64,000 nt of DNA from contig CM055108.1 in NCBI GenBank assembly GCA_029204225.1, forward strand, positions 6,753,608-6,817,607. The letters are read 5' to 3'. The position numbers were made by a program, and so were the translations under genes. The notes under the pieces are model-generated. The model saw only the letters and a list, made by a program, of their open reading frames with translations. It ran no database searches and was not told where the DNA came from. Source of the DNA: Diphasiastrum complanatum. Its lineage: Eukaryota > Streptophyta > Lycopodiopsida > Lycopodiales > Lycopodiaceae. Positions 1-11,634 of the stretch are shown here, one piece after another. Numbering within the stretch: position 1 is the stretch's first letter; every line of letters starts with the position of its first letter.

Positions 1-614
1 CCCTGATGAGCAGCATCACAGCCCTACCTCGCAATGGTGATGGTACACCCTGCCTCTGACCTCCTTGTCCAACCTCCCCGCTGTCTGCTGACCCTCGCTG
101 CCTGTCTCCTGCCCCTCGTTGACTGCTCCTGATGCCTGTGCTGCCCTCGCTCCTGCCCTTGTTAACTGCCTTCCTCGCTCCTGTCCTCGTTGACTGCACT
201 CGCCCCTGTCCTCGCTAACTGCCTGTCCCTACTGCCCCCCTCGCTACCTGTCCCTCGTTGAACCTGTCCCTATTATGGTGCCCCCTCGAGCTGCTCGCAA
301 GACACCCCCCCCTACCCCCTCGCCCTCCTACCTCACCCCCCCCCCCTGCGCTGCTACCTCAAACCCCCCCCCTTGTTATTGCCATCTCACCCACCCCACC
401 CCTCGATGCTGCTGAAGCCAGATGCCGCCACCTCAGCACCTGCTGCTACCAAAACAATGGCGCATCTGCCACCCTCGCTGATATTGCCACCTCCCCTCTC
501 GCTGCTGCTGCCACCTCAGGCTTTGCTGTTGCCACCTCAGCCTCTCCCCTCACTGTTGCTGCGACCTCAGCATGCCACCTCACATCTGCTGCCCAATGAG
601 ATGGCTACTGCTGA
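1..614. repeat. C/T-rich low-complexity leader upstream of LINE relic
   Basis: The stretch is strongly pyrimidine-rich, with degenerate reiterations of tcgctnnctgtcc and ctcgttgactg units between about 60 and 260, followed by runs of C. Open frames here encode only Pro/Leu/Ser-rich low-complexity peptides, so I do not call them genes. It runs directly into the Ser-rich start of the LINE ORF1 frame and may be its 5' UTR or a degenerate N-terminus, but it could equally be unrelated simple sequence. Confidence 0.5.
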
Positions 615-1490
615 CATGGCCCCCCCTCCACCTCATCCCTCTTCTCTGCTTCTTCTTCCTCTTCTTTCACTTCTTCTTCTTCCTCTCTCACTACTGCTCT
701 CCCCTCCCTTTCACCCTCCTCCTCTTCCGCATCGTCTTTACACCAACTCACAGCTCCTCCATCTACCGTACCCATTCCCTACACTCCCTCCAAATCAGTT
801 GAACTCTTTTTCTCTTGGGAAGCCGACCAAATGAGAACAGAGTTCCAGCTTTTGAAGCAAGAGCTCTCACAACTGAAAGAAGTAGTGGTCTCCTTAGTAA
901 AAGAAAAGAACTTGTTGCAGTCCAAAGTCACCTCATTGAAGCAAGTGATCAACACTAAGCAGGTTACAGCCTCGGAATCGACCAACACCATGATATGGGA
1001 ACTTGAGAGTAAAATTGAGCAACATAAAGATTCATGGGCAGCAGTCTTGAAGAAAGGCTCCAAACCTAGTGCCCCCATTTCCTCGGTTCTCTCAGCCACC
1101 ATCTCGGAAGAACGGTCAAGAGAGCAAAAAGCCCACAACATTAGGGTTTGCGGGGTACCGGACACTCAGGACGCCATTGCCGAAGCTACGAGTTTTCTCA
1201 AATCCACTCTAGGACATGTGACAGATGGGCTGGATACAGCTTGGAGGACCACCAGAGATGCAGCCACACTGATCATTCACTTCACATCCCTAGACAGCCG
1301 CAGAGAGGCTTCACGGTGTAGAGCCTAGTTACGTGGTACTACCATATATATGGATGATGATCTTACCTACATCCAGGTTGAGGAGAGGCGTAAAGCCTTC
1401 TAGGTAGCTCGAGAGACTGGTAGACGGGTTATATATCGAGATGGTCAGATACGGTTTGTTGCTGGCACCCCTAGCAGTTCCCAGAGCTAG
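615..1490 (+). pseudogene. LINE (L1-type) ORF1 relic
   Basis: One reading frame stays related from about 615 to 1490. It has a Ser/Pro-rich start without a Met, a coiled coil (830-1060, heptads with FQLLKQELSQLKEVV), a conserved NIRVCGVPDTQD block (about 1138-1175), then IYMDDDLTYIQVEERRKAF and RDGQIRFVAG. The order coiled coil, RNA-recognition-like core, C-terminal domain matches L1-type ORF1 nucleic-acid chaperones (Transposase_22-like). Two in-frame TAG codons, at 1326 and about 1401, break it. The ORF2 endonuclease remnant follows on the same strand, as expected for a LINE. The family call rests on motif order and is fairly secure; the copy is dead. Confidence 0.65.
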
Positions 1491-1654
1491 GAATTTGGGG
1501 CCCCTAGGATTGGGAGCACCCCAGGGCCCCATCCATACCATCTTCAAATTGGGGTATGGAATTGAGATGGCATCCACTCTTCCTCTACAACAAGTGATCT
1601 GATTGACCCACCTTCCCGGGCTACAGATGGGATTCAGTACACAGATCTGAGACT

Positions 1655-2935
1655 AGATCCGTGGTTCCGGAGGAGTAGCTTGTCTCTACAGAGAGTCTCT
1701 TCATCATATGTTTGAGTTCATCAGGCATGATGAGCACGCACGATATATTTGGCTCCGTATCACAGGACGAGCAATTTGTTTGGACAGGGACATCTTCGTT
1801 GTTGCCTGCTATTTTCCTCCAGAGTCCTCCTTTGTTGAGGGAGTTGGCTCACCTTATTTGGATCTTTCAGTGGATATCATCAAATTTGCAGAGCGGGGCA
1901 TATTTTCCTCACGGGGGATTTTAATGCCCGGACAACCTCACGACAGACAGAGTTCCATGATGCTACAAATCAAATGCGAGTCCATGCCCTTGATAGTGAT
2001 AGCTTGGGGATCACCAGGATTCTGCAGATGGACCGGGACCTATTACATCATATGGTGAGTACCTGTTACAGCTTGGTGAGGCACATGAGTTAGCCATTTA
2101 TAACGGCCCACCTCATTGGCCTAATTCTGGTAGCTATACTTGTCACCCTCACAGTGGCGGTCATAGTGTGGTTGATTACCTCATGGGGTCACCGTCATCC
2201 ATTCCTCTTATTCACAGCTTCCATATCTCCCCTACCACCCTTTCTGATCATTCGTTCCTATCCTTCGCCATTGGCCACCTTCCACCACCACGGCCTCAAC
2301 ACCAATCCATACTTCCCCGTGCACCCAAATACACCTTTCACCCCCTCTCTATCCCACTCTACCAAGAATCCCTCGCCTCTCTACTTCACTCTTTTCCACA
2401 CAGTGAACCGCTGGAGTCACAAGCCACCTTCCTCACCACCTGTCTCCACACCACTGCTACTTTGGCTTTCCCTTCTAAACCTCATAAGCACAACCAGTCC
2501 ATCCACGATCATCCCGACCTTTCCACCCACCGTGGTATGATGCGGAATGCCGATCCCTACACCACTTTGTCACACATGCTCGTTTCCATGCCCTCCATCT
2601 CCTCCGCTCTTCACGACAAATGTACAACCGCACACTTCGTCGCAAAAAGCGTGCCTATGATGACTCTGAAGGAAACCGTCTTGTGAACCTCCTTCTCAGT
2701 TCTTCCTCAGGTGCCTTATGGCATGAGTTTATCCCTCGTGCCCCACCCCCTCTTCAGGACGACTTACATATTTGGACCGACTATGCTACCCAGCTTTACA
2801 CTATACCCACTGATACGCCCATCTCCATCTCTCCTCGACCTTCAGACTTCACCTTTTTCACCCCTGACTTGGTTCGGGCAGCAATCAAAAAGCTAAAAAC
2901 CCGGTTTGCAAAGTTTACTTACAATAAACATTGTC
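1655..2935 (+). pseudogene. LINE ORF2 relic: endonuclease and pre-RT linker
   Basis: Pieces in shifting frames give an apurinic/apyrimidinic-type endonuclease: SGGVACLYRES then YIWLRI, VVACYFPPESS (about 1655-1840), a DFNAR-like core (about 1915-1935), SVVDYLMGS and LSDHSFLSF (about 2160-2270), where the SDH histidine is catalytic in this family. A basic linker RTLRRKKRAYDD (about 2625) and FTPDLVRAAIKKLKTR (about 2860-2905) are the usual prelude to the reverse transcriptase. Homology then stops at about 2,935 before any RT motif. Several frameshifts are needed. LINEs normally lose their 5' end, so loss of the 3' two-thirds implies a later deletion or rearrangement. Confidence 0.7.
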
Positions 2936-3240
2936 AAATCTCAAGAAATGTTGCGTTTTTATGACTATCGAAGCCCCATAAACAAAACTTTGAGTTTTGA
3001 ATTGAGGACAAATGACTCTTCCCTCTATTAAAGTCCCAGAAGTAAGATTCGAGTATAATGAATCCTCCCTCATGCACGAATCCTCAATTCAAAGTAAGGT
3101 CCTGTATATAGTACTTTACAATAGACTTTCTAACTTGCACTGTGTTGCACAAGACAGAAGATATGGAAGTCCTCAATATTTCAAATTTATCTCAGCCCAT
3201 AGTGCAGGAGTCCAGAGGAGTAACTAGCAGGAAAGTTTAC
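2936..3240. other. Intronic sequence after last visible FMP32 exon
   Basis: AT-rich sequence immediately downstream (minus strand) of the donor site of the 3307-3241 exon. I searched both strands for the expected terminal transmembrane exon of the DUF1640 protein and saw none. No other gene is visible. Confidence 0.5.
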
Positions 3241-5669
3241 CCTGTCAAGCTTATTCGTTAAATTTGAGGTCTCTGCACTCTGCTTGGCTAGCTTATCTGT
3301 GATGTGTCTGCACAAGTCATGAATGTATCAGCAAATTGAATAGCTCATAATTCATTGAAGAACCAAATGCCAATAAAATTCACAAGTAACAGCACTCTTT
3401 TGCTTTCATATTACTCAAAAAATTATCCATGAATACCTTACCCCCTTTCCAGATTCAAGTCTAGACGTTGTGCAGCAGTTACTTTGTCAATTTCGTATCT
3501 GCATGAACATAACCCAAATAGTTCGGTCATATCTCCAATCGATACACCTTGGAGTACAACATTTTAAATGGTTTAAAGAGAATTGTCACAAAGATTCTAA
3601 TAACTTGATTTCACTCTTCAATTTATCAATATCAGTACGAAGCTTCTCTCCCTCCCGTTGTAAAGCATTATATTTTTCCTCCTGCAAGGCAGAACAAAAT
3701 CCAGGGTCATAAAAGACATTTTTTAAGAGTGATCACAAATGACATACATGTCAATGCCAAAGAGAAAGACAACCTTGAAACCATACTTGCATGCCACGTT
3801 CCAGAACGCGTTCCGGATCGCGTTCCAGGAAATCCCATTAGGGTTTCCCGGAACGTACACCTAAATTTTCTTTTTCAGTATTTTTGTAGAAAAAACAGAA
3901 TTTCTTTTAGTGTAAATTTTTAGGCAGTATGTAAATTTTGTTGGTACCGCTAAACCAGGTTTTTTATATGTATGAACTGTTTTTTTTTTTTTAAATTTAA
4001 ATAGCGTTCCGGAACGCTGCCCCCCCGGAACACGTTCTGGATGCATCTTGAAACCATAGTTGCATCAACAAATCAAAATTCGTGGATTGCTGGAGGGTCA
4101 CGAATAGCGATCTCCGAAAAAAAAACATTGTGAATACATGCAATATGGGTATCAGTAGAAAACGTAGAAGGATTAAGATTAACTGGGTTTCCAGTGGTTT
4201 CAGGTCCAATTCCAGGCAGCTAAGTGAGATCTCGTTCATATGAAATGAACTATGTATATCGTAAACTTGACCCAACTGGCATCAGCTTAAATGGGTTTCC
4301 AATAATTTCAGCTGCATAACTCCAATTTATTATCTAACAGAAGCAAAAAGAAAATTGAAGGAGAAGTAAAAAAAAACATTGCAATTCGATGCAACCATAG
4401 CTGAAACTATAGAGCAAACCCTATCATATGTATGTCAGATAAAGATAAATTGAGTCAAGCCTGATTGAACTTTCCAGCTCCAACGTTTCAGATACTCTCC
4501 ACCATGTAAAAATACAGGGCCTACAACTACACTAGATTTCTCGGCATAATGCCATGACTGCAAACTCATGAGATAACTTTACCAAGCAAAACAGGAGAAA
4601 AAAATTTAGAGCTGACGTTTAAGAGCCTTTCTTAGCAGTGAGCACCCAACAAATGGAAAATGAAAAGACAAGATGGCAAGTGAAACCTGAGTACTTTGCA
4701 TCTCGGACTGAAATTTCGAGAGGGCAGCTTCTTGCATCATTTCTCTCTGTTTAAAGCAATATAAAGTTGAAAGCCATGCTCATTATATGAATGACAGCAA
4801 CTTTCTAACAGGATATCTGACCCTGACAAGAACAATGATAAAATGGAACAAAGCACAAGTAAAGCCAGTACCCTTTGCATTTCTTCCTTGGAAATGCAGG
4901 ATTTTGCTGCATTCTCCAAACTGTCATTGAGAACATCATTGATTACAGCTGTTATAGCTTCGGCTTGATTGACTGTCATCCCCTGAGATTCCAATCTACG
5001 CACCTGCTCAGAATCATATGACATTATTGATCCTTTAGCTTCCATATAAATCACAACAAACTGCTTTCCTCCACTATGGCCCACATGGGAAGAGCGACCA
5101 GTAATTAACTTGATATCAAATCAACGATGTTTCAAATACCAACAGTGTAAGTCTTTCTTCAAATTAATTACGGTCTAAAAGGTAAAATGCATACTAAGAG
5201 ATTGAACTTAAGGAAGAAAGGACAAAGGGCAATAGCTTGAAACTATGTGATCACTCTTGATAACTTCCTACGTCAACAGAGATAAGATCTAACTCAGCAA
5301 AAGCAGCTGAATACATACCAATGCCAAAGTATCAACAAGAAAGGACCTTCGTCCATTATTTGGAGACTGAACAAGCTGTGAAATATGCCTCATGTAGAAA
5401 GCCCTTACAAAGCCACGCTGAAACGGTGCCAACCTGAGCATTTCCGCTGTAGGCCGCTTCTCTTGTACAAGTATCATCTCGTGAGGCAAAGAAAGCAATC
5501 CTCCAGACAGTCTTCCTTTTGTTTCAAGGCTTGTAGGGTTTGTAAAAAGATCAATGGGGCTAGACGTTGGTCTAGTTGGTGGCAACCAATAAAGACCCTG
5601 CAGCTGTGCACCTTGCTGTTGTACTGCCCTTCTTGCTGATGCCGCCATCCAACCTCTCAAAGAGAACAC
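3241..5669 (-). CDS. FMP32: FMP32-like mitochondrial coiled-coil protein (DUF1640), partial
   Basis: Homologue of the FMP32/MCUR1/CCDC90 family, inner-membrane coiled-coil proteins of mitochondria. Exons read on the minus strand with GT..AG junctions: 5669-5319, 5003-4872, 4746-4687, 3681-3605, 3498-3442, 3307-3241 (744 nt, 248 codons, frame kept through every junction). The start MFSLRGWMAASARRAV looks like an Arg/Ser-rich mitochondrial presequence; a second Met lies at 5648. The signature region is LVDTLALVRRLESQGMT, then NQAEAITAVINDVL, then coiled coil (SKFQSEMQSTQ, EGEKLRTDIDKLK, YEIDKVTAAQRLDLN, ETSNLTNKLDR). Relatives end with about 40 more residues including a transmembrane helix. That exon is absent from 1-3240, so it lies beyond a long last intron containing the LINE relic, or is lost. 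Family call secure; integrity unknown. Confidence 0.87.
3793..4046. mobile_element. 254-bp MITE-like insertion with 19-bp target duplication
   Basis: It is flanked by near-identical 19-mers, cttgaaaccatacttgcat (3774-3792) and the same with one change (4047-4065). Its ends are complementary: ccagaacgcgttccgg near the left edge and the reverse complement of ccggaacacgttctgg at the right edge, with further nested gcgttccggaacgc palindromes and an AT-rich centre. It has no coding capacity. It lies inside the FMP32 intron between the 4746-4687 and 3681-3605 exons. The hairpin architecture suggests a non-autonomous DNA element, although a 19-bp duplication is long for known plant MITE superfamilies. 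Confidence 0.6.
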
Positions 5670-6640
5670 TACTTCTTGAACTGTTTTCTGACAGCTTCTA
5701 CACTTCAGCTTTGAAACCTGATTTTTTTATACTCTTAGACTAAATTCTCAACAACTGCACGACTTGCTTCAACGCTAAGGAATCAAAGAAATCTGATTAT
5801 ACAGTAACGACTTGTTACTTCTGCAAAGAATGTGCCAATACGCCCTAAAGGATGTCATCTGTCAAACCCTCAACTTCGGGTTTCCCTCCATTGAAAACTT
5901 CTCTTTTAGATGCTTTTAGGTTTTCCAAATATTTGAAGCAGAATCAGCAAGAAAATCACTTAAGGTAATACATGGCTCTTGCGAAAAGAAACACTATCAG
6001 GAGGTGAGAAGTGAAGGAATGCTCAAACTGACTAGAATACAGTTCTCTAACATGGAGTTGTAGTGCAAACGGAAATGAACAACAACAAATGCGACATAAC
6101 CCGGAGAATTTAGGGGATGTCCATGAGAAAACTTAAACAAGATGGTGTCAGTAAACCGGCAAATGGAAGCACACGAAAGCTAGGTTCCATGAAAAGACAA
6201 ACACTGCAGCTAAATGCTTCAAACAAAACTAACATGACACAAATGATAAACAGGAAGAAGGAATCCTCAGGCCCATAACACTTCAGAAAAAGGTAAAGCA
6301 CCAAGAAGCCTACGAGGATCCGCACACAAAAAACTGACAGAAAAATTACGGCAAGGGTGAAATGATAGGAAAACAAAATGAGTACTGCATTAGAGCCAAT
6401 CGCAAATCTGAAAATACTGCTTGTTTGCTTAGCTTAGACGATGCCAGTTGCGGCAACGAGATCATCAACGAGATTGCGGTGCTGTAGAATCCTTCATTAG
6501 CGGCTCATCGCGAGATTGTCAGACCGGATTGAAAGAACGCGAGCAAGAGGCGATGGAGAAAGACGAAGAGAAAAAGCTTAAAAGGGAGAGAATTGAATAG
6601 ACAGAAACAAAAGGCTTGCCCCCCGCCCCCCCTCTCGATG
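5670..6640 (-). other. Upstream/5' UTR region of FMP32-like gene
   Basis: No convincing protein-coding exon is seen on either strand. A purine-rich block on the plus strand at about 6530-6600 (pyrimidine-rich in the sense of the FMP32 transcript) could be a leader, and a 5' UTR intron is possible. Short ORFs here lack domain-like composition. Confidence 0.35.
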
Positions 6641-6688
6641 GGGCTTTCTGGCACGGGATGATTCATGCTTGACCACTTGGATTTTTGC

Positions 6689-6709
6689 CACGTGTCATAT
6701 TGCCACGTG
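6689..6709 (-). promoter_or_regulatory. Two G-boxes (CACGTG) upstream of FMP32-like gene
   Basis: CACGTG occurs at 6689-6694 and 6704-6709, 15 bp apart (gccacgtgtc and gccacgtgg contexts). This is the classical plant bZIP/bHLH binding core, here about 1 kb upstream of the FMP32-like start codon. Pairing within 21 bp is more than expected by chance, but function is inferred only from the motif. Confidence 0.45.
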
Positions 6710-6759
6710 GTAAAATTCAATTCACTTATCGTAAACGGGTGGCAGAATCTGAACGCTAT

Positions 6760-7175
6760 TGACATGATCCAACGGTGGAGACTTTTGGATCATCCCAATC
6801 TGGTACCTGATTTTCTTGCGTAAGGAAGGCGTACATAGAGAGAGTAGATAAGGATAGCCACCAACCAAAGCAAGCCTTGTGGCCTATTTGTTTGCCTAAT
6901 TGCACTTGCGTTTCTTTGTATGAGAATATCTCTATAGAGAATTGCATGGGTGTCACAGATGCCTAATTGTTTCTACAATCTCTTTTCTGGGTAATCTAAG
7001 ACTCCTACACTGATAATCGTATCAATGCAAACTGAACAATACTCTAATCTCCGTTCTCTAAGTAATCCACAATCCTCCTTAACACATTTATCACTATTCT
7101 TCATAGTATTCATTGTCTTTCTCATGTTGGTTGGGACTTCGTTTCAAAAGTTTCCCCACAGAGTGGTATCAGAGT
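6760..7175 (+). mobile_element. LTR-like fragment ending in copia primer-binding site
   Basis: A TGGTATCAGAGT sequence at 7164-7175 matches the initiator-Met-tRNA primer-binding site of Ty1/copia elements except for its last base. The preceding roughly 400 bp (from about 6760) is non-coding, as expected for the 5' LTR and leader, but no matching second LTR is visible and the left edge is uncertain. The downstream 200-300 bp may be degraded gag. Confidence 0.4.
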
Positions 7176-9911
7176 TGATAATTCATCAGAGCCATATACA
7201 TCCCCAACATCACAAACAAGATGATAAAGGACGTTTCTTGAGATAGTCGTGCTACCCATAGATCCGCAGCAATAAATGTGAATGAAAGCTCTGAAGGCAT
7301 CTATCATTCATTCATGATTTGCGTCGAACTGCTTACTCAAATGGAAGAATCCATCATCTTCTTCAATCATAGATTGAATGTATAAGTTAGACTTCTCAGC
7401 GGCGGGCTGGGTACGGGTGCAAATCTGAACGACTCTTCAACATTCTTTAATAAGCATTGATCAAAGCATATACTCCTCTTCAAATAAGAAGTAAGCAAGA
7501 AGGCATCAACAATGCACCTTTTACTTATATGACTAACCAAGCATTGAACACCCATTTTTTGCCATTATCAAACGTCGGCGGACTGACGCGATTCAGAATT
7601 GGATGGCCTCTTTCAACGGCTGATTAAATCTTTCACTTAAGGAAAGCCACAATAATTCCTTCGTCACTTTGGATTGCACTCAACTTCTTACATTTGCTAA
7701 TGATAACATCATATTTCACTCCATGAGCCACGAACTGGTTAACATGCACTGATCTGCAAAATCATGAACTAGGAGAAAACTTGGAATTTTGAGGAATATG
7801 GAACACTTGATAATGATGAACCTGCAATATTGTCTACAATTCTAGCTAGAATTTGTTAATTCACAAAACTTGCTTGCAAATAACCTACGTATGTGAAATC
7901 TAATTCTAAGAACTTGGTTCCTAGAAATTTTGTTTCAATGAACCTAATCGCAAAATCAACGAGTGTTGTCTTTGCACACAACAACAACAAGAGCACAACA
8001 ACGACAAGAGCAGGAAGCATAAGAGAGAGAGAGAGAGAGACGTTACAAAATGGAACCCTTCCGATATTTTATTACATTAATAGTTTTATTAATTTAGATG
8101 ACGTGTAATTTTGTGGAGCCAAAGAGTTCAAAATGCATAAGGGCTGGTCTTGATAAAAAATTGTTAGGTTTGTATATTTTTGTAATGTTTTGTTTTTATT
8201 TGTTTTTAGAAAACCACCCAAGTCTGTTTTAAACCACCCTAATAACGTGCTAGAAATAGCCTATTTAGGGATTGGTTTGGCAAAAACAAGATATTTAGGA
8301 ATTAATTTGGCTAATTATGAGTTGTTGAAACTTTATAGATCTACCTAGTAAAAACAAGAACTGCAAGTTATTCTTTATCATGCTCTTCTTTAGCTATGGC
8401 ATCTATAGACCGTCAACACAATTTGTTTTAATTGAACAAGCTTTTGGTCAAAAATAATAAACAAGCTATTGCATGATAACTTGATTTTTTGTCCAGGTCT
8501 TGAGTGACCCTAAGTTCAATGCAGCAGTTGTGAGTCGCACTCCTCTGGGTCGTATTGGTGAACCTCACGAAGTTTTATCACGTTGAGACTCTTTGTTACT
8601 AGGAAGATGGAGCAGAAGGACAATGTTGACAACCAACGACGGGCACACACAACTAGTATATAGTATAAAACTATTTCAGAGAGAGAATGTGTGAGGTGCC
8701 GTAAAAAATGTCAAGGTTTGCCGGCAAAAAATGTCGCCCATTTGCAAAAGGAAAAGCTAAATAGTTTTTAAAAAATGGTAATAAAAATACAGCCTCCAAA
8801 AATATATAAACACTTTTTGTGGGTAAGTGCCCATTACCCGTCATCAACGTGCACAAGCAACTAGTATATTAATGCCTCAAACGTTGATGTCTTAGACGCT
8901 CATTGCCTCATTTGTCACATGCCTAAATGCCATTGCGTGTCTTCTCAGACGTCACTACATGACAGTCTCAAATGTAGCTTTCTTGCTTTCTTTCATGTGG
9001 CTCAGACATCGCTACCTACTTGTTTCAAATCTCTACTTTCCTAACTCAGACATCCTTCTATGCCTCAACCATGGCAGTTACAATGTATCAAAAATCCAAA
9101 AATAGAAAATTATATATAACCACATTCCCTACAATGTTTCTCTTAATAAACCTTAGAAAAAGAAAGAAAAGGAAGATCAACAAACAAAAGAAAGAGAAAG
9201 AACAAATACCTTGTTCTTCTCTTCTTGCCTTTTCATTCTCTTGCCTAAACAACAAATTTCAGCTCGGATTGTGTCAAGCAGTCATATATAACTCATAGTT
9301 TCCCGATGATTCAGATTAATCTGATTCAAACAGTGTGAATCACATCAATTCAAAGGAAAAAAAGAGTTTGAATAAACCTGCTGAAAAATAAATCCAAAAG
9401 AACCTGATTTGTTTTCAAATTTTGAAAGAAAAGAACGTGCAAAAAACACCACATATTTGGGGGAAAAAAACGCATTTTGAATAATAGATATTGAGACTCA
9501 TGGATCTTTGGATGAGCGTCGAGGCCTCCCTGCACCCTTAGTCCAGTTCACGAATACACTCTTCCCTTCATCTACCATAAAATTAGTTTTTGATTTTTTT
9601 GCAAGCGCATTGCTACCACCTCATTAGCATCAAAATTAATTTTTCTTTTTTACATGCATCCTTTGGGCCCGAAAGGTGTACGTAAAATATCTATATATTA
9701 ATATGGCACACTAATAATGAAGTTATTCTAATAACATCCATTGTTATTAGAAATAACACACACTTTTTGCCCAAAAGGTGCATTTATAAAAATTATACCC
9801 AAAAAAAAGTTCTTACATCGAGAAAGGACTCCTTCCTCGGCTCTTCGGCTCAGAAAAAAAAAAAAACCTCGTCAAAGATAGCCATACATTTCTCTGTTAT
9901 GATACTATATC
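7176..9911. other. Intergenic sequence, no recognisable gene
   Basis: A mostly AT-rich stretch with short ORFs only. It contains a (GA)n run at about 8022-8040 and many homopolymer runs. I could not recognise a domain or a spliced gene on either strand; it may be old repeat sequence. Confidence 0.4.
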
Positions 9912-10637
9912 AAGGGAAGAGTGAGAGTTAATGAACATTCAACAAGAATGCAAAGAGATGGAACAATAGAGATTTTGTATATTAAAGTTGTAGTAACAAT
10001 GATCAGATCACAATACAATTGCGCTGATAAGCATGTGATGCTACTTACAGAAACAAAACAATAGCTATCGCTCTAAATATTTTATCTCTCTCTCTCTCTC
10101 TCTAGTCACCAACTTTGAGGAATCAACTGTTGCGAAGACCCGTTTTGGTCATTTTATCTCTGATGGAGTATCCCCATGCATCCTCTCTTACTTCTCCAGT
10201 CGCTCATTTACTTATAGTAGTTGGTAGATCTTGTGTTATTCTAACTTTACAATTACAAGATAGTTTAGCAGCTGTTTAACTGACTAATTAGGACAGTCGT
10301 TATTGGAGTGTGAAGATGTAGACAGTCTGTACTTGGAATCTTGTATGTATTTGCAGAGTGTCACATTTTTCAGAAGAATTGTCGCATATCTGAAAGTGCG
10401 TGAAATGGACTAAAACCTTCAGTGTACACTTTGTCGCCTTTTTTGAAAAACCTTGAGTGCTCAGAAAAGTTCAAAAGTGAAGAAGTCTTTGTCGGGTTTT
10501 TCGCCTGTTGCAACATTCAGTTCAAAAATGCAGACTGTTAAGAAACAGCTCATTTTCTACAGGCATCTTTGAGAGAGTAGTTTTGAGAGAAGAAGGAGGG
10601 CTGTTGGGATGAGTAGGAGTTAGATTAAATTCCAACA
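9912..10637 (-). mobile_element. Copia-type LTR, minus orientation
   Basis: The upper edge is clear: minus-strand TGTTGGAATTTAATC begins at 10637 and is preceded by a polypurine tract (plus strand actcccccttaag, 10637-10650). The lower edge is estimated from a degenerate primer-site-like sequence (agtatcataacagag on the minus strand, about 9905). The LTR contains a (TC)n run at about 10086-10103. Internal copia sequence continues above 10638. Confidence 0.5.
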
Positions 10638-10850
10638 CTCCCCCTTAAGCTTCCTGCTACAAATCTGAATTGCAATTGAGATTTATCATATCTATTAAGG
10701 TAGAATGTTTATAGGTAGACAATGGCTTTGTCAAAATATCAGCCAACATACTATCTGTGTGACAATAACTTAGTACAACATCTTTATTCAGAACTTTCTC
10801 TCTAAGAAATTAAAGCTGAACTTTATGTGTTTTATTCTAGCATGAGTACG
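10638..10850 (-). pseudogene. Copia RNase H C-terminal remnant
   Basis: Minus-strand frames give a KVLNKDVVLSYCHTDSMLAD-like string followed by ILTKPLS, the invariant end of the copia RNase H domain just before the polypurine tract. Frameshifts are present. It belongs to the element whose LTR is 9912-10637 and is cut at about 10850. Confidence 0.55.
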
Positions 10851-10985
10851 TGGGTTCAGAGTGTCGCAGAAACTTTTTCATTTCGTGTTTGTCCTCTCTC
10901 TTCTGATTCGCGAACAATTTTCTGTCTTTGAATTTTTTTTTCTTATGGGATCCCAGACACTCGACTACGCATCACAGAACATATT

Positions 10986-11634
10986 TTATTCTAGCAATCA
11001 AGAGACACAGCACAAGGCCAAGAGATACATGAAATAGAGCGACTATATTGTCAGTTTGGTTTTAGAGCGAGATCGTCAGTGTCTCGCTCGTTGGTGGAGT
11101 GACTCTCTGCTCTTTCATTGTGTTCTGCTCGTTGGCAGACTTTCATGCACAGCTATGGTACTTTTGCTTTCTTACTCTATTCGCTACGTCTCTCTCTGTT
11201 TCTTATAGATCTCTGTAAAATTCTCATCACTTTTTCTCTCTCTTTTTTGGTTATGATTCAGAGAGGATCGATTATACCTCCACTGTGTGGAGTTTACAAG
11301 ATAGCTAAACGTAGAATCACAAGACTAGTTAACGCTAATCAACTAGTTAGTTAGTCTCCGTCGTTGCTATTCGTTTCAGCTGGGCATGAAGCTCGTTGAG
11401 TTGCCAGCTGGCAGCGAGAAATATTTCTCTTTGTGTGTTTTCGTTCTTTTCGTTTCTTTTTGTAGTTTTCGTTTTGCGTCCAATTTGCGCTTTGCGGTCC
11501 TAGAGGTGTGTTTACGATTCGCGATTGATCGTGCTTTGAATCAAAGACACGTTGATTGTCGCAAATTGTTCTCATTCGACCTTCGTGTCTTGTTCGTGCT
11601 GCAACAAAGTTGCAGGAGTTCACCATTTCTAACA
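10986..11634 (-). repeat. LTR of minus-strand copia element (3' copy)
   Basis: It is nearly identical to 13017-13668 in the same orientation. The edge at 11634 shows minus-strand TGTTAGAAATGG preceded by a polypurine tract (plus strand acactccctcttg). It includes a CT-rich segment and a long T/C stretch around 11200-11250. The lower edge is not a clean TG..CA boundary; similarity to the other copy starts at ttattctagcaatc. Confidence 0.65.

Noticed and set aside
258-834. Pro/Leu/Ser-rich ORFs in the first 0.8 kb
   Set aside because: Low-complexity products of C-rich repeats in all three frames; only the frame leading into the LINE coiled coil has support.
6110-6956. Minus-strand ORFs of 66-88 residues upstream of the FMP32-like gene
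   Set aside because: Hydrophobic, no domain pattern, no splice support; consistent with chance frames in AT-rich DNA.
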